A DNA stretch of 64,000 bases, taken from positions 39,455 through 103,454 of the forward strand of contig JAEEQS010000007.1 in the NCBI GenBank assembly GCA_016285455.1, in the 5' to 3' direction. This stretch comes from Bacteroidales bacterium. GTDB lineage: Bacteria > Bacteroidota > Bacteroidia > Bacteroidales > UBA932. The translations under genes were made by a program, and so were the position numbers. Below the pieces are notes generated by a model, which had not been told where the DNA came from, did no database searches, and saw nothing but the letters and a program-made list of their open reading frames with translations. Positions within the stretch are counted from its first letter, which is position 1. Each line of letters begins with the position of its first letter. This document shows, piece by piece, positions 32,538 to 42,350 of the stretch.

Positions 32538-34370
32538 ATGAGAAACAAAGTTAGTGTTGTAATACGGTTTGCGGGTTTTGTGGTTTTGTGGTTTGCGGCA
32601 ATGTGCGTGTGTTGGAAATGCCGCGGAGCTTTCAGGGAAGACGGGACAAAATCGTTCAGGGCAGTTATAGCGGATGCGCCCGCCGATACCCTCTGGTCTA
32701 TGACCGGATTAAAGGAAAAAAGACTTGTAACCGTTCCCGCAGAGGAAGAGGAGCTTGTGCTGAATGCCGAGGTAAGCGAATCAGGAGGAGAAATAACGGC
32801 GCAGGGCAAGCTCTCGCCTCTGACGGTGACAGCTCTTCACCGCAACATTGCTGAGAGGGGAGGAAGAATAAAACTCTTTGCAGATCTTCAGGTAAACGGT
32901 GAATTTTTGTCTGATGACCGTCAGCTGAGGATAGTGCCTTGCCTGATGACGGAAAGCGATACCATACTGCTAGACAGGGTTTTTGTGACAGGATCTGAAT
33001 ACAGGGCCAGCCAGCTGAAGGGCTATGAGAGATACAATAAATACTTTGCGTCAATAATACCGGATTCTGTGGATTTTCTGAAAGCATTCGGTTATCTTGA
33101 TCTGCTTAAATGCTTTACTCAACGTAATCTGGACAATAGAACCAAAGGAGAATTCGGGGTAACAGAAGAAGAAGCAATTGACTATTATATCAAACGTTAT
33201 CTGGTCAACCTAAACCAAAAGCGCAAGGATAGGCTGGAAGAAGTGTTCCGCAAATGCGTTAAAGATTCTATAGACCGCTTGGGAATAATGCTGGATACTA
33301 TACTGGCAGATCCTTCTGGAGGCTTAATTTACAGATACTCTCTGGATCTTGCGTCAAAAAGAGATATGCATCGCCTGAGGATGAGCTTTACGGGAAGCTT
33401 ACATTCATACGGAAATCTCTTGTGCAGATTCTCGTCTCCTGATACCTTAGTCTGGTATGTCAGTTCTCTGACGCAAATGGCTGATACATCTGCTGTTTAC
33501 CGCAGGCATACCCTTGAAAGAAACGTGGAGGCAAGCACTCTGGCCTACATAGAGTTTGCAAAGGGAAGCTGGGCAATAGACACTTCTCTGGGAAACAATG
33601 CATCTGAGCTTGAAAGAATCAAGTGTGAATTTGATTCTCTTGCCGTAAGCCGAAAGTTTTCCGCAGATTCCGTAATAATCTGCGCAAGCTGCTCTCCGGA
33701 AGGTTCTTACAGTTTCAATGAAAACCTATCTGGGATGAGAGCTAAGTCGGTCAGGGATTATTTTTCCTCAGCGATTTCAAAAAAGATGAAAATTGTTTCT
33801 GCTTATGTTCCAGAAAACTGGGATTTGTTAAAGGAACATATCGTCTCAGACAGCAATATCGGTGATAAGGATAAGGTTCTTTCTGTCTTCAGAGAGAGCA
33901 ATTCGGACAAAAGAGAGGAACTGCTTTCTAAATGTGCTGATTTCAAATACATAAGAGAGAAATTGTATCCTCTGCTCAGGAGAATTGATATCACCTTTAG
34001 GCTACATCGCAGAATATATGACACCATAACAACGGAAATAGTGCCTGATGAAGCCTACAAAGAAGGTATAAAGGCGCTTATGGGCAGAGATTTCAAGAAA
34101 GCTGCAGGTTTGCTCCGCCCGTATTCCGATATAAATACGGCAATAGCGTATCTGTGCATGGATTACAATGCGTCTGCTTTGGGGGTGCTCAAAGATCTGG
34201 AAAAAACGCCTAGAGTTAATTATCTGACAGCTTTGGCTTACAGAAGGCTTGGAAATGAGAATAAAGCCATAGAACACTATAAGGCAGCAATAGCGGGAGA
34301 TTCTAGACTGAGATTCCGCAGTGCGCTTGATCCTGAAATGGAAGAATTCCTGGAACAATTGGACGAATGA
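32538..34370 (+). CDS. Outer membrane protein with OmpA-like domain, fimbrial operon
   Basis: 610 residues from ATG 32538, five bases after the previous stop. N-terminal signal (IRFAGFVVLWFAAMCVCW). The first ~150 residues resemble DUF3868-type fimbrial-locus proteins (LVLNAEVSESGGEITAQGKL, RQLRIVPCLM). An OmpA/MotB-like peptidoglycan-binding region lies near 400-490 (VIICASCSPEGSYSFNENLS, MRAKSVRDYF). The last ~100 residues contain TPR-like helices (VNYLTALAYRRLGNENKAIEHYKAA). Probably helps anchor or export the fimbria across the outer membrane. Confidence 0.78.
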   Translation: MRNKVSVVIRFAGFVVLWFAAMCVCWKCRGAFREDGTKSFRAVIADAPADTLWSMTGLKEKRLVTVPAEEEELVLNAEVSESGGEITAQGKLSPLTVTALHRNIAERGGRIKLFADLQVNGEFLSDDRQLRIVPCLMTESDTILLDRVFVTGSEYRASQLKGYERYNKYFASIIPDSVDFLKAFGYLDLLKCFTQRNLDNRTKGEFGVTEEEAIDYYIKRYLVNLNQKRKDRLEEVFRKCVKDSIDRLGIMLDTILADPSGGLIYRYSLDLASKRDMHRLRMSFTGSLHSYGNLLCRFSSPDTLVWYVSSLTQMADTSAVYRRHTLERNVEASTLAYIEFAKGSWAIDTSLGNNASELERIKCEFDSLAVSRKFSADSVIICASCSPEGSYSFNENLSGMRAKSVRDYFSSAISKKMKIVSAYVPENWDLLKEHIVSDSNIGDKDKVLSVFRESNSDKREELLSKCADFKYIREKLYPLLRRIDITFRLHRRIYDTITTEIVPDEAYKEGIKALMGRDFKKAAGLLRPYSDINTAIAYLCMDYNASALGVLKDLEKTPRVNYLTALAYRRLGNENKAIEHYKAAIAGDSRLRFRSALDPEMEEFLEQLDE

Positions 34371-34394
34371 CTTTTAACTCAAATATTAACTATT

Positions 34395-35453
34395 ATGATC
34401 AAAAAACTATTTTGTGTGGCAATCATTGCACTGGCCACTGCAGCTTGCAGCAAAGAAGAAGCTGCTATAGAGATGTCTTCCACTGAGAAAGCTACAATTC
34501 ATCTTAGCGTTTCTCCGTATGAAATCATTACCAAGAATACAAATGCCAATCACGCCAACAACAAGTATTTGGATTCTGTAAGGACAATAGACGTTTTTGT
34601 ATTCAGAGACGGGGGAGCTCTTGAAACCTACAAGCATTTTGACGTAAACAGCGCAGATGGGATAAATCTGTCAGACCTTCCGGTAGATGCTACTCTTGGA
34701 AACAAGACTGTTTATGTGCTGGCAAATGCCAAACAGACATCCTGGAGCGGAATAGTCAGAGAAAACAATTTGCTCAGTCTAGCAGTGCCTCTTAAGCAGG
34801 AGTCTCTGGCAAACTTCACAATGGCGGCAAAAACAAACGTAAACGTTCAGGACAACCAAACTGTGAACGTTGTTCTTAAAAAGCTTGTAGCAAAGGTTGT
34901 AGTAAAGGGAATCAAGACCGATTTTGCCGGCGGGCCTTATGAAGGCATGAAACTCAGATACTGTCGTCTATATCTTACAAACATTTCAGGTTCAAAGACT
35001 TATATAGGTGGCGACCCTTCTGAAAAAGTGACTCTCAATGCAAGAGGATATTCAGCGGAGGATAATGCCGGATGCCTGATGACTGCCTTGTTTGCGGAAG
35101 ACGCTCCTGGCCTTATTGGAGATGACGGATATACTACTGTACATCATTTCTATTGCTTTGAAAATCTTCTAGAGAGCGAGACAACTACAGACAAATTTAC
35201 TCGTTTGGTTCTTGAGGCCAATCTAGGCGGCACAGTTTATTATTATCCTGTAGACATCAATCAGCCAGGCTACGGATGGACTTCTGCCATAGGACATAAA
35301 GGAGTAAAGAGAAATACCTGCTATACCTACAATTTCACTATTACCGGACCGGGATCGGATGATCCTGAAAGCAAGATTGTTCTCAAGACCATAACAGTAG
35401 ATGCTTCTGTGGAAAGCCTGACTGATTCTCCTGAATATTCTGTTAGTTTCTGA
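34395..35453 (+). CDS. FimA/Mfa1-like fimbrillin (major fimbrial subunit)
   Basis: 352 residues with a lipoprotein signal (IIALATAACSK). Fimbrillins of this class are lipidated, moved to the surface and trimmed by a gingipain-like protease before polymerising. The N-terminal domain has the typical pattern: ATIHLSVSP, VRTIDVFVFRDGG, DLPVDATLGNKTVYVLANA, LVAKVVVKGI. The C-terminal domain ends in FTITGPGSDDPE and a final strand. Its stop overlaps the next ATG as TGATG. Confidence 0.85.
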   Translation: MIKKLFCVAIIALATAACSKEEAAIEMSSTEKATIHLSVSPYEIITKNTNANHANNKYLDSVRTIDVFVFRDGGALETYKHFDVNSADGINLSDLPVDATLGNKTVYVLANAKQTSWSGIVRENNLLSLAVPLKQESLANFTMAAKTNVNVQDNQTVNVVLKKLVAKVVVKGIKTDFAGGPYEGMKLRYCRLYLTNISGSKTYIGGDPSEKVTLNARGYSAEDNAGCLMTALFAEDAPGLIGDDGYTTVHHFYCFENLLESETTTDKFTRLVLEANLGGTVYYYPVDINQPGYGWTSAIGHKGVKRNTCYTYNFTITGPGSDDPESKIVLKTITVDASVESLTDSPEYSVSF

Positions 35454-36259
35454 TGAAAAAAATCTTGTTGGTTTTATTGTCGGCAATGCCTTTAGTCTTC
35501 CCCGGGTGCAACCTCTGGGAAGACCGGAAGGCTTGTCCGAAGATTCTGGCAGTTGATTGCAGTCTTCTGGAAGGCAAGGCTTTATATGCGGATATCTGGA
35601 TATTCGGCCCACAGGAAGGCTTGCTGGCAAGAAGCCGAGTAGACGAGCACGAATTCTACAGAAAACAGATTTTTGAAGTTCAGGAGGGAGACTACAATTG
35701 TTATGTCTGGGCTAATTTGGGTGATGAAACCATCTTGACAGATATAAATACTCTAGGAGGCAAGATATACAAATCCTCTTCCGGGATCGGAGACCCTTTG
35801 TTTGCATTTGCTAAAAGTGCGGAATGCCGCAAAGATTCCGTTACGCTGAGGGTTGTTCCCAGAAAGATGTTCATTGATGTTTTTATTACTCTCAATGGGC
35901 TTAAGGACGGAGAAAAAGCGTCTGCAGAACTTATGTGCCCTTACGGAGGATTCACTCTTGCCGGTGAACCGCTAATGCAGCAGAGCCTGGCCTGTGCAGA
36001 GGGAAATCATCTTTTGCATCTTAGGATGATGCGCCCAGGAAAGCTTGAGGGAACGGCTCTTGCGATTCTTTTTGCCAGAGAAGACGGAAGGGAGCTGCGC
36101 TCGGATTTTGAACTAGGAAACTATCTTGTCCAGAATAATTACGACCTTTTATCAGACAACCTGAAGGATATTTATATTACCATAGATGTGGCCAAGATGA
36201 AAACCGTAATAGGTACTCAGCCTTTCGAGAATGTGCCTCCGGTTCCAATCCGCTTTTAG
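35453..36259 (+). CDS. FimB/Mfa2-like fimbrial anchor lipoprotein
   Basis: 268 residues with a lipobox (MPLVFPGC, Cys about 18) followed by the family hallmark NLWEDRKACPK. Proteins of this group cap or anchor the fimbria and limit its length. Further conserved parts are the Ig-like strands (ALYADIWIFGPQ, GDYNCYVWANLG) and the C-terminal TIDVAKMKT. Translation is coupled to the fimbrillin gene. No tip adhesin genes follow; the next gene is convergent and overlaps the stop by 4 nt. Confidence 0.85.
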   Translation: MKKILLVLLSAMPLVFPGCNLWEDRKACPKILAVDCSLLEGKALYADIWIFGPQEGLLARSRVDEHEFYRKQIFEVQEGDYNCYVWANLGDETILTDINTLGGKIYKSSSGIGDPLFAFAKSAECRKDSVTLRVVPRKMFIDVFITLNGLKDGEKASAELMCPYGGFTLAGEPLMQQSLACAEGNHLLHLRMMRPGKLEGTALAILFAREDGRELRSDFELGNYLVQNNYDLLSDNLKDIYITIDVAKMKTVIGTQPFENVPPVPIRF

Positions 36260-38244
36260 TCGCTCTCTTCCCAGAGGGCATCCACAAAGAAGCAGTTCTT
36301 GCCCTTATAGACTGTCAGGGAATCTTCCTGAACAGGTTCCACGGTATAGCGGCGATGAGACATTCCCATACGCTTTAGATAATTGGAGAGATTCTCGTTT
36401 CTGGCTTTTGCCAAAGCGAGAATCTTTTCGCGGTCTTCTTTCTTCAGTGCTTTCTTGAGGTTGAACCTTTGGCGGAAAGTGTAGTGAAACTCGTCTTTCT
36501 CCTTCATTGTCTGGCAGATAAGCTCCAGTTTTCCGTATTCTTTTGTGCTGAAGTCATCGCTCAGAAGGTCTATTTCTATGTGGTCCAGGTCTTCGTCTTT
36601 AGACAAAAGCTTTCCAACGGCTCTCATAGGCGCTCCTCCAACTTTCTTGAAGACGTTAAGAAGAGCCTTGAAAACGGTTTTCCTGTATGAGAAGTCTGGG
36701 TTGGAAAGGTCTCCTTTTACTGGAAGGCTGATGTTCATCATTCCCTTTCTGTTAGTCAAAGCATAGACTCCGAGCCTAACAGGCGCCTCGTAAACTGGTT
36801 CTGTCCATTTGGAGCGGCGGCTGACCTTAGGCTTATATATTTCTATCTGGTTGCTTCCTTCTATCTTGCCTTTGATTATGGTGTTGCGGCTTTCCCAGCG
36901 TACTGTGCCGCCTTCTATCCCGTTGCCCACATAGTATTTGGAGTAAGGGGAGAAATCTCTGGCGTTTATGTTTGAGGCCGTGATGTCTAGATAGACGTTT
37001 TCCATTTTTGTAAAGTCCGTAGTCCACTCAAAGTCTATCTTCCCTGCTTTAGAGGCTACTGCGCTTCCGGTGAGAATGTTCATCTTGTCCAGGCGGAAAC
37101 CGCTGCAGCCAAGGCTTATTTCACTTAGGCTGTAGGAAAAACTTTCCTTCAGTGTATTGTCTTTGAACCTGGCTTTTCCGCCGGAGAGACTGAGGGAATC
37201 TATGATTAGTTTCATTGGCGGAGTGCCGTCTCCACTTGCATTATCTTCTTCCTTGAATAGGGTGCTGAAATTGTCTGTAGAGTCTTTCATTATCTCGTAG
37301 TAAGTCTCCGGGCCGCTTATTTCCAAAGACTTGAGATGGGCTATTCCTTTTTCCAGATTGAAATTGGAAACAAAGGCGTTTACTTTTTCAGCGGAGAAAA
37401 CAGGCTTTCTCCTTTCATCAAGCACCTTGAGATCTTCCGCCAGGAGTTTTCCGCTTATATCTGCATCGGCAATGTGACGGGTTTTGCCTCGTACTTCCAG
37501 ATTCCCGGAAAGGGTTCCCTTGCAGCGCTTAATGTTTAAGAATTGCTGAAGGTAAGGAGTCAACCCTTCTGTTCCGAAATCTTTCAGGTTGAGTTTCAGT
37601 GTATAGCGGCTGCGGTCTGGGTTGTAGCTTAGGCTGCAGTCCATTTTTCCGCCTTCCTCAAACGAGAGAACAGTGCCTACGGACGTGTTTTTGCCGTTTA
37701 GGTTGATTTTGGGAATGGCCAGGCTTATCTTGTTGAATGCGAATTTGCTGCCCAGCTGCTTGTCGCGGTATCTGAGCTGACCGCCAGAAAGAACGATGTT
37801 CCTCAGGTCCATTTTCCATCCGCTGCTCTCCCCGCTGTCTTCCATATAGGAGGACAATTTCTCGGCGATATCGTCGAAATTGAACTTGTCTCCGTCCTGG
37901 ACAATGTTCAGGTATAGCGAGTCTATGCGTATTCTTTTGATGTTTAGAATTCTGCGTGTTACGGGGCGAAGCCTGGCATTGCCTTCAAGAGAGGAAAGCC
38001 TGAGGAAATCCTCCTTTCCGTCTTTTTCCTTTATGCACAGGTCCTTGACCTTAAGGCCGGCTGAAAGTGGATTGACGCTGAGGCTTCCTATGGTTATTTC
38101 CCTTCCAATAAGATCCACTCCGTGCTTTTGTATATAGAGGCGGGCAATGCTTCCGCTGAAGCACAGTGCAATAGCAGCAAGGACAACGGCAAAGACCGCC
38201 GCCCAAAGAATTCCCTTGCCCAGTTTTCTGAAAAAGGCTGCCAT
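36256..38244 (-). CDS. AsmA/DUF748-like large membrane-anchored protein
   Basis: 662 residues from ATG 38244. A single N-terminal membrane helix (LWAAVFAVVLAAIALCF) is followed by long beta-rich repeats, including EITIGSLSVNPLSAGLKVKDL, which is characteristic of AsmA-like/DUF748 proteins that span the periplasm and are linked to envelope lipid transport or outer membrane homeostasis. The C-terminal part has conserved LPVKGDLSNPDFSY, then KVGGAPMRAVGKLL. The frame is open to 38376, but that runs through the promoter and the divergent DUF2461 gene start. Confidence 0.8.
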   Translation of the reverse strand: MAAFFRKLGKGILWAAVFAVVLAAIALCFSGSIARLYIQKHGVDLIGREITIGSLSVNPLSAGLKVKDLCIKEKDGKEDFLRLSSLEGNARLRPVTRRILNIKRIRIDSLYLNIVQDGDKFNFDDIAEKLSSYMEDSGESSGWKMDLRNIVLSGGQLRYRDKQLGSKFAFNKISLAIPKINLNGKNTSVGTVLSFEEGGKMDCSLSYNPDRSRYTLKLNLKDFGTEGLTPYLQQFLNIKRCKGTLSGNLEVRGKTRHIADADISGKLLAEDLKVLDERRKPVFSAEKVNAFVSNFNLEKGIAHLKSLEISGPETYYEIMKDSTDNFSTLFKEEDNASGDGTPPMKLIIDSLSLSGGKARFKDNTLKESFSYSLSEISLGCSGFRLDKMNILTGSAVASKAGKIDFEWTTDFTKMENVYLDITASNINARDFSPYSKYYVGNGIEGGTVRWESRNTIIKGKIEGSNQIEIYKPKVSRRSKWTEPVYEAPVRLGVYALTNRKGMMNISLPVKGDLSNPDFSYRKTVFKALLNVFKKVGGAPMRAVGKLLSKDEDLDHIEIDLLSDDFSTKEYGKLELICQTMKEKDEFHYTFRQRFNLKKALKKEDREKILALAKARNENLSNYLKRMGMSHRRYTVEPVQEDSLTVYKGKNCFFVDALWEESD

Positions 38245-38263
38245 ATAAATGTTTTTCCCTCTG

Positions 38264-38295
38264 CAAAAATACCTTTTGCTATCTTTGCATACAAC
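38264..38295 (-). promoter_or_regulatory. Promoter of the AsmA-like gene
   Basis: Read on the minus strand: GTTG (38295-38292), 20 nt, TATTTTTG (38271-38264). Full consensus match; the ATG is 20 nt downstream. Confidence 0.7.
38280..38287 (+). promoter_or_regulatory. -7 element of the DUF2461 gene
   Basis: TATCTTTG on the plus strand, 20 nt before ATG 38308, nested within the divergent promoter of the AsmA-like gene. No good -33 TTG; the two promoters overlap and may compete. Confidence 0.45.
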
Positions 38296-38307
38296 AAATA
38301 TTGTGCT

Positions 38308-39003
38308 ATGAAGCGAGTTTATGATTTTCTGGGCCGTTTGTCGCGTAACAACAACAAGCCCTGGTTCGATGCCCACAAGTCTCAGTATCTTGAAGCAAAG
38401 GCTGTTTTTGAAGACTTTACAGCTGAACTTATTGAGGAAGTGGCAAAATGGGATGAGTATGTTGCAGCCTCAAAGCCGACAGTGAAGCAGAGTACATACA
38501 GAATCTATCGCGACCTGCGCTTTTCGCCCGATAAAAGGCCTTACAAGACCCATTTTGGAGCGTTTGTGGTTCCAGGCGGGAAGAAGTCTCCTTACTGCGG
38601 GTATTATTTCCATCTGGAGCCTCCGCAGAGTAGGGTTTTTATTGGCGGGAATATGCTTTTTGCCGGACTCTATATGCCTGAGCCAAAGATTATGGCGAGC
38701 TTCAGAGACGAGATGAGCGTTAACGGTGATCCTTTCCTTGAAGCTGTGGCAAAAGCGAAGGGATTTGAGTTTTCCCTGGAGAACTCCTTCAGGAAAGTGC
38801 CGGCTGGATATGAGAACGTGGAAAAAGAAGAGTGGAAAAATCTTCTAAAGCTTAAAGATATTAGCCTTGTGGCGGAGATGGATGAAAAATTCCTTTTTGC
38901 CCCGAACCTTGCAAAGAGGGTATCTGCCCGCCTTAAAAGATGCAGAGATTTTTCATTCATTATTAACCGTTGTGTAGATTACGCTTTGGAGGGGAATATA
39001 TGA
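38308..39003 (+). CDS. DUF2461 family protein
   Basis: 231 residues. The family signature runs through the protein: VYDFLGRLSRNNNKPWFDAH, STYRIYRDLRFSPDKRPYKTH, GYYFHLEPPQSRVFIGGNM and PKDISLVAEM-like LKLKDISLVAEMDEKF. The biochemical function of the family is unknown; it is soluble and cytoplasmic. The ATG 38308 fits the start of the conserved region. Its TGA overlaps the next gene's ATG. Confidence 0.88.
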   Translation: MKRVYDFLGRLSRNNNKPWFDAHKSQYLEAKAVFEDFTAELIEEVAKWDEYVAASKPTVKQSTYRIYRDLRFSPDKRPYKTHFGAFVVPGGKKSPYCGYYFHLEPPQSRVFIGGNMLFAGLYMPEPKIMASFRDEMSVNGDPFLEAVAKAKGFEFSLENSFRKVPAGYENVEKEEWKNLLKLKDISLVAEMDEKFLFAPNLAKRVSARLKRCRDFSFIINRCVDYALEGNI

Positions 39004-40121
39004 AAATGAAGACTCTGGCAATTATCCTGTGCGCTGTGGCGGTTGTGGCTACAGTGGCTGTTCTTATCTCCAGAAGACGGGGCGGAGACAGCGGCTATTA
39101 TACCCTGTATATAGGTGGTTACGGCAATGCCGCAGTTAAGTGCATTTTTAACTCAAAGAGCCTGGAATGCACCATAAATCGCGATTTCAAGGCTAGAAAT
39201 CCGTCATATCTTCTAACGGCCAATTCTCCCAAGAGAGTTTATGGAGTAAGTGAAAGCGGCTCGTTTTCAGGCGTGTGGGGATATATGAACAATTCTCTGG
39301 ATCAGAGTCTCGGAGAGGTAAAAGACGGCGGGGCTGATGCCTGCTATTTGACTTTTTTCAATAACCACCTAATTACGGCAGGATACGGAAAGGGGAAGAT
39401 TGGGGTTTATCCTCTTGATACAGCAGGGAGGATTATGCCGGCCTGCCAGGTTGTGAGTTTTCCTTCTGACGATGGAATCTCAAGGCTTCATATGGTTAAG
39501 GTACTTACCGCGCCTCAAACAGGAAACAATTATCTTCTTGTAACAGACAAGGGTTGTGACAGGGTTTATTCTATGAGGATAACAGACGGGGAAGACGGAT
39601 TCAGGCTTACTGGATGCGATTCTGCATTTATCTCTGTTCCAAAAGGTTATGGCCCTAGGCATATGGAGTTTTCCAGGAACGGAAAATATATGTATCTCCT
39701 TTGCGAGACAAGCGGAAAGATTCTGGTTTATTCTGTAAAAGAAGTAGAAGGGAATATTATTCTTACTCAGATCCAAGAGGCAATATCAGACAAGACCGCT
39801 TCTGGAGCAAGCGCAGATATCCATCTTTCTCCAGACGGAAAGTTTCTGTATTCCTCCAACCGCAGGGGAAAAGACGGCATAGCCATATTCAAAACTCTTG
39901 AAGACGGAAGTATAGAAAGGATTGCCTATCAGGTTACTCTACAGTGGCCAAGGAGCTTTGCCATAAGTCCGGACGGAGATTTCTTGTTCGTAGCCTGCCA
40001 AAAAGACAAGACTCTGCAGATTTTCCGCAGAGACAAGTCTTCAGGCTATTTGTCCAACACCGGAAAAACCGTTTCTTTTCCGGATCTTGAACCTTCTTGC
40101 GTTCTTGTCAGGAACTACTAA
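39000..40121 (+). CDS. Membrane-anchored seven-bladed beta-propeller, lactonase/YncE-like
   Basis: 373 residues. An N-terminal hydrophobic segment (TLAIILCAVAVVATVAVLI) tethers or secretes it. The body has repeated propeller blades with motifs such as PSYLLTANSPKRVYGVSESG, GPRHMEFSRNGKYMYLLCET, ADIHLSPDGKFLYSSNRRGK and PRSFAISPDGDFLFVACQKD, as in PF10282 6-phosphogluconolactonase-like proteins. In Bacteroidales many of these are not proven lactonases, so the enzyme activity is uncertain. It overlaps DUF2461 by 4 nt and the convergent GH89 gene by 4 nt. Confidence 0.82.
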   Translation: MKMKTLAIILCAVAVVATVAVLISRRRGGDSGYYTLYIGGYGNAAVKCIFNSKSLECTINRDFKARNPSYLLTANSPKRVYGVSESGSFSGVWGYMNNSLDQSLGEVKDGGADACYLTFFNNHLITAGYGKGKIGVYPLDTAGRIMPACQVVSFPSDDGISRLHMVKVLTAPQTGNNYLLVTDKGCDRVYSMRITDGEDGFRLTGCDSAFISVPKGYGPRHMEFSRNGKYMYLLCETSGKILVYSVKEVEGNIILTQIQEAISDKTASGASADIHLSPDGKFLYSSNRRGKDGIAIFKTLEDGSIERIAYQVTLQWPRSFAISPDGDFLFVACQKDKTLQIFRRDKSSGYLSNTGKTVSFPDLEPSCVLVRNY

Positions 40122-42349
40122 AGGATGTCTTTCCACTTTTCGAACATACTGAGTGCGGTAGGAAACTCGTTTCCGTATTCTCTTGGCTGATACTGCTTTG
40201 GAGTGGTTATCCAGTTCCATTCCCACTGTCTCAGGCCGGAGTAGAAATCATCTGCTTCAATGGCTTCTCTTCCGGATGTTCTAGGCAGTTTTTCTTCATA
40301 TTCCTTGTATCCTTTCCAGCTTCCGTCCAGCAGCTTTTCTCTGAGCATAGCGTGGAACTTGTCCCATCGCGGAAGATAATAGTCCCTGATAAGGCCGCTC
40401 CACTCTCTCCAGGAATAGTCAAAGAGGTAGTTAGTTCCACTTTCCTTGTCTGGTCCCCACTGGGTTACCAGCATAGACTGGTTGTAGTCGTAAAGCCTTG
40501 CTTCTTCTGGAGTTGTAGCCCATTTGAGGGCTTTCTCAATCTTGTCTTCAAAGCTGTACTCGCGGCGTGTTCCAACCAGTGTATCCAGGTCTAGGAGAAG
40601 GCTGTGGAACAAAGATGTGTACTTATCATAATCGCTGAGATTTCCGCTGTTAAAGGCTTCCTCCACCTTTCCCAGTATCTTGTAGGAGAGGTTGCTCATA
40701 TACTGTCTTTGAATGTCCACGGCATCGAACTTGATACCGTCTGTATTAGGCGCCAGGCCAAGGATGATTTCCATTGCAATCTTCAGAGAATCATTGTCAT
40801 ACGGAAAGCTAAACGGATCGCTCGGTCCGGATTTCTTTAGGTGGAGAGCAGGTCTTGCAGCTACGGCTGAGCTTCTTTCTGTTCCGTCTGTGCCTCTTTT
40901 GTATGCAGTCTTGATCAACAGACTGATAAGACTCTCAGTGTAGTCTGAAGTGTAGCCGTAGCGTCCAGCGGCATATTCATAATTCCAGTCTAGAAGATTT
41001 CTTTCGTTTTGGTACAAAGGCATATTGAGAGCCAGATCATAGTAAAGAGGATTCTGGCAGATGCCTTCCATAAACACTCCGGTTCCAATAACTTTCTCTC
41101 CTGCCTCTTTGGCTTTAATGAACTGATTTTCAGCCAGTGCCTTAACGTCTCCGTGGAGCTTTACCCTTCCGCCAAAGTTGTGCAGGTTTCCGGCCAGGTA
41201 GCTGTAGCCCCAGAATCTTTCCTGCCCGTCTTTTCTTGGCGTGTAGTCTGGGTCTGCAAGATCCAGGATTATCAGCGATTCCTTTGGGATTGCCGTTACG
41301 ATTCCTTTGGTAGGGGTCCAGCCCTGCATTATCCAGTACTTGAAGTTCGGGTCCACGGCCTTGTTGAGTGCCATAATGGAATTGGCTACGTCTGCCAGGT
41401 ATGTGCTGTCTTTTGAAATAGGCTCGCTTTCGTGGAACGGGTCTGCTGCATAGAAGCCGTGGAGACCGTAGAGCTTTGCCTCCTCTTCAAAGAATATCTT
41501 TCCGAATTCTGCAAAGAGGGAATCGGTAGGGTCCAGCTGATAGACGGAAGGGAATCCGCACCAGTCTTCCTTTGCTGCAATTACGGCATTCGGGTAACGG
41601 TCTTTGAAAGCGGCCGGAACATTGCCCGCAAAGCCTTGCTGAATTGGGTGCATTCCAAGTTCTATCTCCCGTTGCATCACCTTCTTGCCCAATTCTATGT
41701 GACTGTCTATCCAGCTCTTTGGAAGAGGGCCTGCAAAGCTTTCTATGTTTCCCATCCACTGCCAGGCAAAATAGGCCGGTCCGCAAAGGTATTCTCTTGC
41801 CTGCTGGTCTGTGTATCCGCATCTTAGAAGGGCGTTATACCATACGCCTTCCAGACCCACAACCTGAAGAGGCATATTGATTCCGTTCATCGCAAGGAAA
41901 TCTATTGTCCATTGCCAGTCTTCCCAGTCCCACCAGGCGGCCGTGTAGCTGAACGAGCAGTAGTTGAAAAACGAACGGATATCTCCGTTGATTTCACCTT
42001 CCTTCCTGCTTGGAAGAGGCAGAGCGGCGGGGAGTTCCACGCGGCTTCCGCAATAGGAGAGATTGACGTTGCACCATTGTCTCAGATATTGGTAATAAGC
42101 CACGCAAAGAGAAATAGTGGTGTTGCCTTCAAGCAGTATCTTGCCGTCGCGGCTGTCGTATAACCATCGCTGAGTACCTTCTACTGGATTGATTTTCAAT
42201 ATAAAAGAAGAGGAGTATCCAGGGGTTACCCTTTCAATCAGGGCAGAAACCGCCTTCTCTCTTCCGTCTTTCCAGCCAGAGGGGTTATTGCTGTTGCAGG
42301 AGGCCAGAAGCGTCAATGCCGCGAGGGCGGCCGCAAAATATTTTTTCAT
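40118..42349 (-). CDS. Alpha-N-acetylglucosaminidase, GH89 (NAGLU-like) lipoprotein
   Basis: 743 residues. Removes terminal alpha-linked GlcNAc from host glycans (mucin O-glycans or heparan-type chains). The lipobox ALTLLASC indicates an outer-membrane-anchored enzyme. GH89 features: a small N-terminal alpha/beta domain, then RSFFNYCSFSYTAAWWDWEDWQWTIDFLAMNGINMPL, WQWMGNIESFAGPLPKSWI, the DPFHE segment in YAADPFHESEPIS, and helical C-terminus. I use ATG 42349 (MKKYFAAAL), one base after the preceding stop; earlier ATGs overlap that gene. Confidence 0.92.
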   Translation of the reverse strand: MKKYFAAALAALTLLASCNSNNPSGWKDGREKAVSALIERVTPGYSSSFILKINPVEGTQRWLYDSRDGKILLEGNTTISLCVAYYQYLRQWCNVNLSYCGSRVELPAALPLPSRKEGEINGDIRSFFNYCSFSYTAAWWDWEDWQWTIDFLAMNGINMPLQVVGLEGVWYNALLRCGYTDQQAREYLCGPAYFAWQWMGNIESFAGPLPKSWIDSHIELGKKVMQREIELGMHPIQQGFAGNVPAAFKDRYPNAVIAAKEDWCGFPSVYQLDPTDSLFAEFGKIFFEEEAKLYGLHGFYAADPFHESEPISKDSTYLADVANSIMALNKAVDPNFKYWIMQGWTPTKGIVTAIPKESLIILDLADPDYTPRKDGQERFWGYSYLAGNLHNFGGRVKLHGDVKALAENQFIKAKEAGEKVIGTGVFMEGICQNPLYYDLALNMPLYQNERNLLDWNYEYAAGRYGYTSDYTESLISLLIKTAYKRGTDGTERSSAVAARPALHLKKSGPSDPFSFPYDNDSLKIAMEIILGLAPNTDGIKFDAVDIQRQYMSNLSYKILGKVEEAFNSGNLSDYDKYTSLFHSLLLDLDTLVGTRREYSFEDKIEKALKWATTPEEARLYDYNQSMLVTQWGPDKESGTNYLFDYSWREWSGLIRDYYLPRWDKFHAMLREKLLDGSWKGYKEYEEKLPRTSGREAIEADDFYSGLRQWEWNWITTPKQYQPREYGNEFPTALSMFEKWKDIL

Positions 42350-42350
42350 G

